Assembly (NCBI GenBank): GCA_036653715.1
Contig: JAVVTL010000084.1
Span: forward strand, 1-6,036
Length of the DNA: 6,036 bases
Source: Scatomorpha sp036653715
Lineage (GTDB): Bacteria > Bacillota > Clostridia > Oscillospirales > Oscillospiraceae
Direction of reading: 5' to 3'
A program made the position numbers and the translations under genes. Shown piece by piece: positions 5,997 to 6,036 of this stretch. Position 1 is the first letter of the stretch. Each line of letters begins with the position of its first letter. The notes under the pieces were generated by a model. The model saw only the letters and a program-made list of their open reading frames with translations. It made no database searches and was not told the origin of the DNA.

Positions 5997-6036
5997 CCGG
6001 GTGTAGCGGAGCCGGTACCGCGCCTGCTTTGGGAGC
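5997..6036 (+). tRNA. tRNA-Pro(TGG), 5' half, cut by the window end
   Basis: The last 40 bases fold as the first half of a tRNA. The acceptor strand is 5997-6003, T8-A9 is 6004-6005, and the D-stem GCGG (6006-6009) pairs with CCGC (6018-6021) around a loop containing the conserved GG. Base 26 is G, anticodon stem CCTGC is 6023-6027, and the 7-base loop TTTGGGA is 6028-6034 with anticodon TGG at 6030-6032, so it reads proline codons CCN. The next two bases, GC, begin the pairing strand. The 3' half lies outside the window. A consensus-like promoter stands upstream on the same strand. Confidence 0.88.

Overview
The window is high in G+C and reads as a stretch of a Gram-positive (Firmicutes/Bacillota, class Clostridia) chromosome. 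A Rex redox repressor, a secreted protein with three S-layer homology (SLH) motifs, and an ECF sigma factor with a zinc-binding membrane anti-sigma factor all point that way. A G+C-rich gut-type clostridium such as an Oscillospiraceae member is my best guess from codon use and gene content, but this is inference. All seven confident protein genes lie on the minus strand. Only a cut-off tRNA gene at the right edge lies on the plus strand.

Right edge (about 5860-6036): two back-to-back sigma-A-type promoters sit in an A+T-rich island. One fires leftward into trmB. The other fires rightward toward the 5' half of a tRNA-Pro(TGG), which the window end truncates.

Central operon (5838 down to 2002, leftward): trmB (tRNA m7G46 methyltransferase), an exodeoxyribonuclease III family nuclease, a DusB-type tRNA-dihydrouridine synthase, an ECF sigma factor and its transmembrane anti-sigma factor. 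Three of the four junctions are 4-base stop/start overlaps and the fourth gap is 18 bases, so co-transcription is likely. A strong hairpin at 1951-1979 ends the unit. RNA modification, DNA repair and an envelope-type stress regulator therefore appear to share one transcript.

Left operon (1920 down to 77, leftward): a near-consensus promoter whose -10 box lies inside an 18-bp Rex-operator-like palindrome, followed by rex and, 4 bases later, a secreted SLH protein. This suggests that Rex represses its own two-gene operon, which would put a cell-surface protein under NADH/NAD+ control. A 21-codon reading frame starts at the predicted transcription start and stops 2 bases before rex; it may be a leader peptide or chance.

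Left edge (1-76): three perfect palindromes are chained end to end, each sharing 2 bases with the next, just past the SLH stop codon. I see no transposase, CRISPR array, phage gene or toxin-antitoxin pair. Most of the window is ordinary housekeeping. The parts worth a second look are the rex-SLH unit with its operator, the palindrome chain, and the placement of the sigma/anti-sigma pair.
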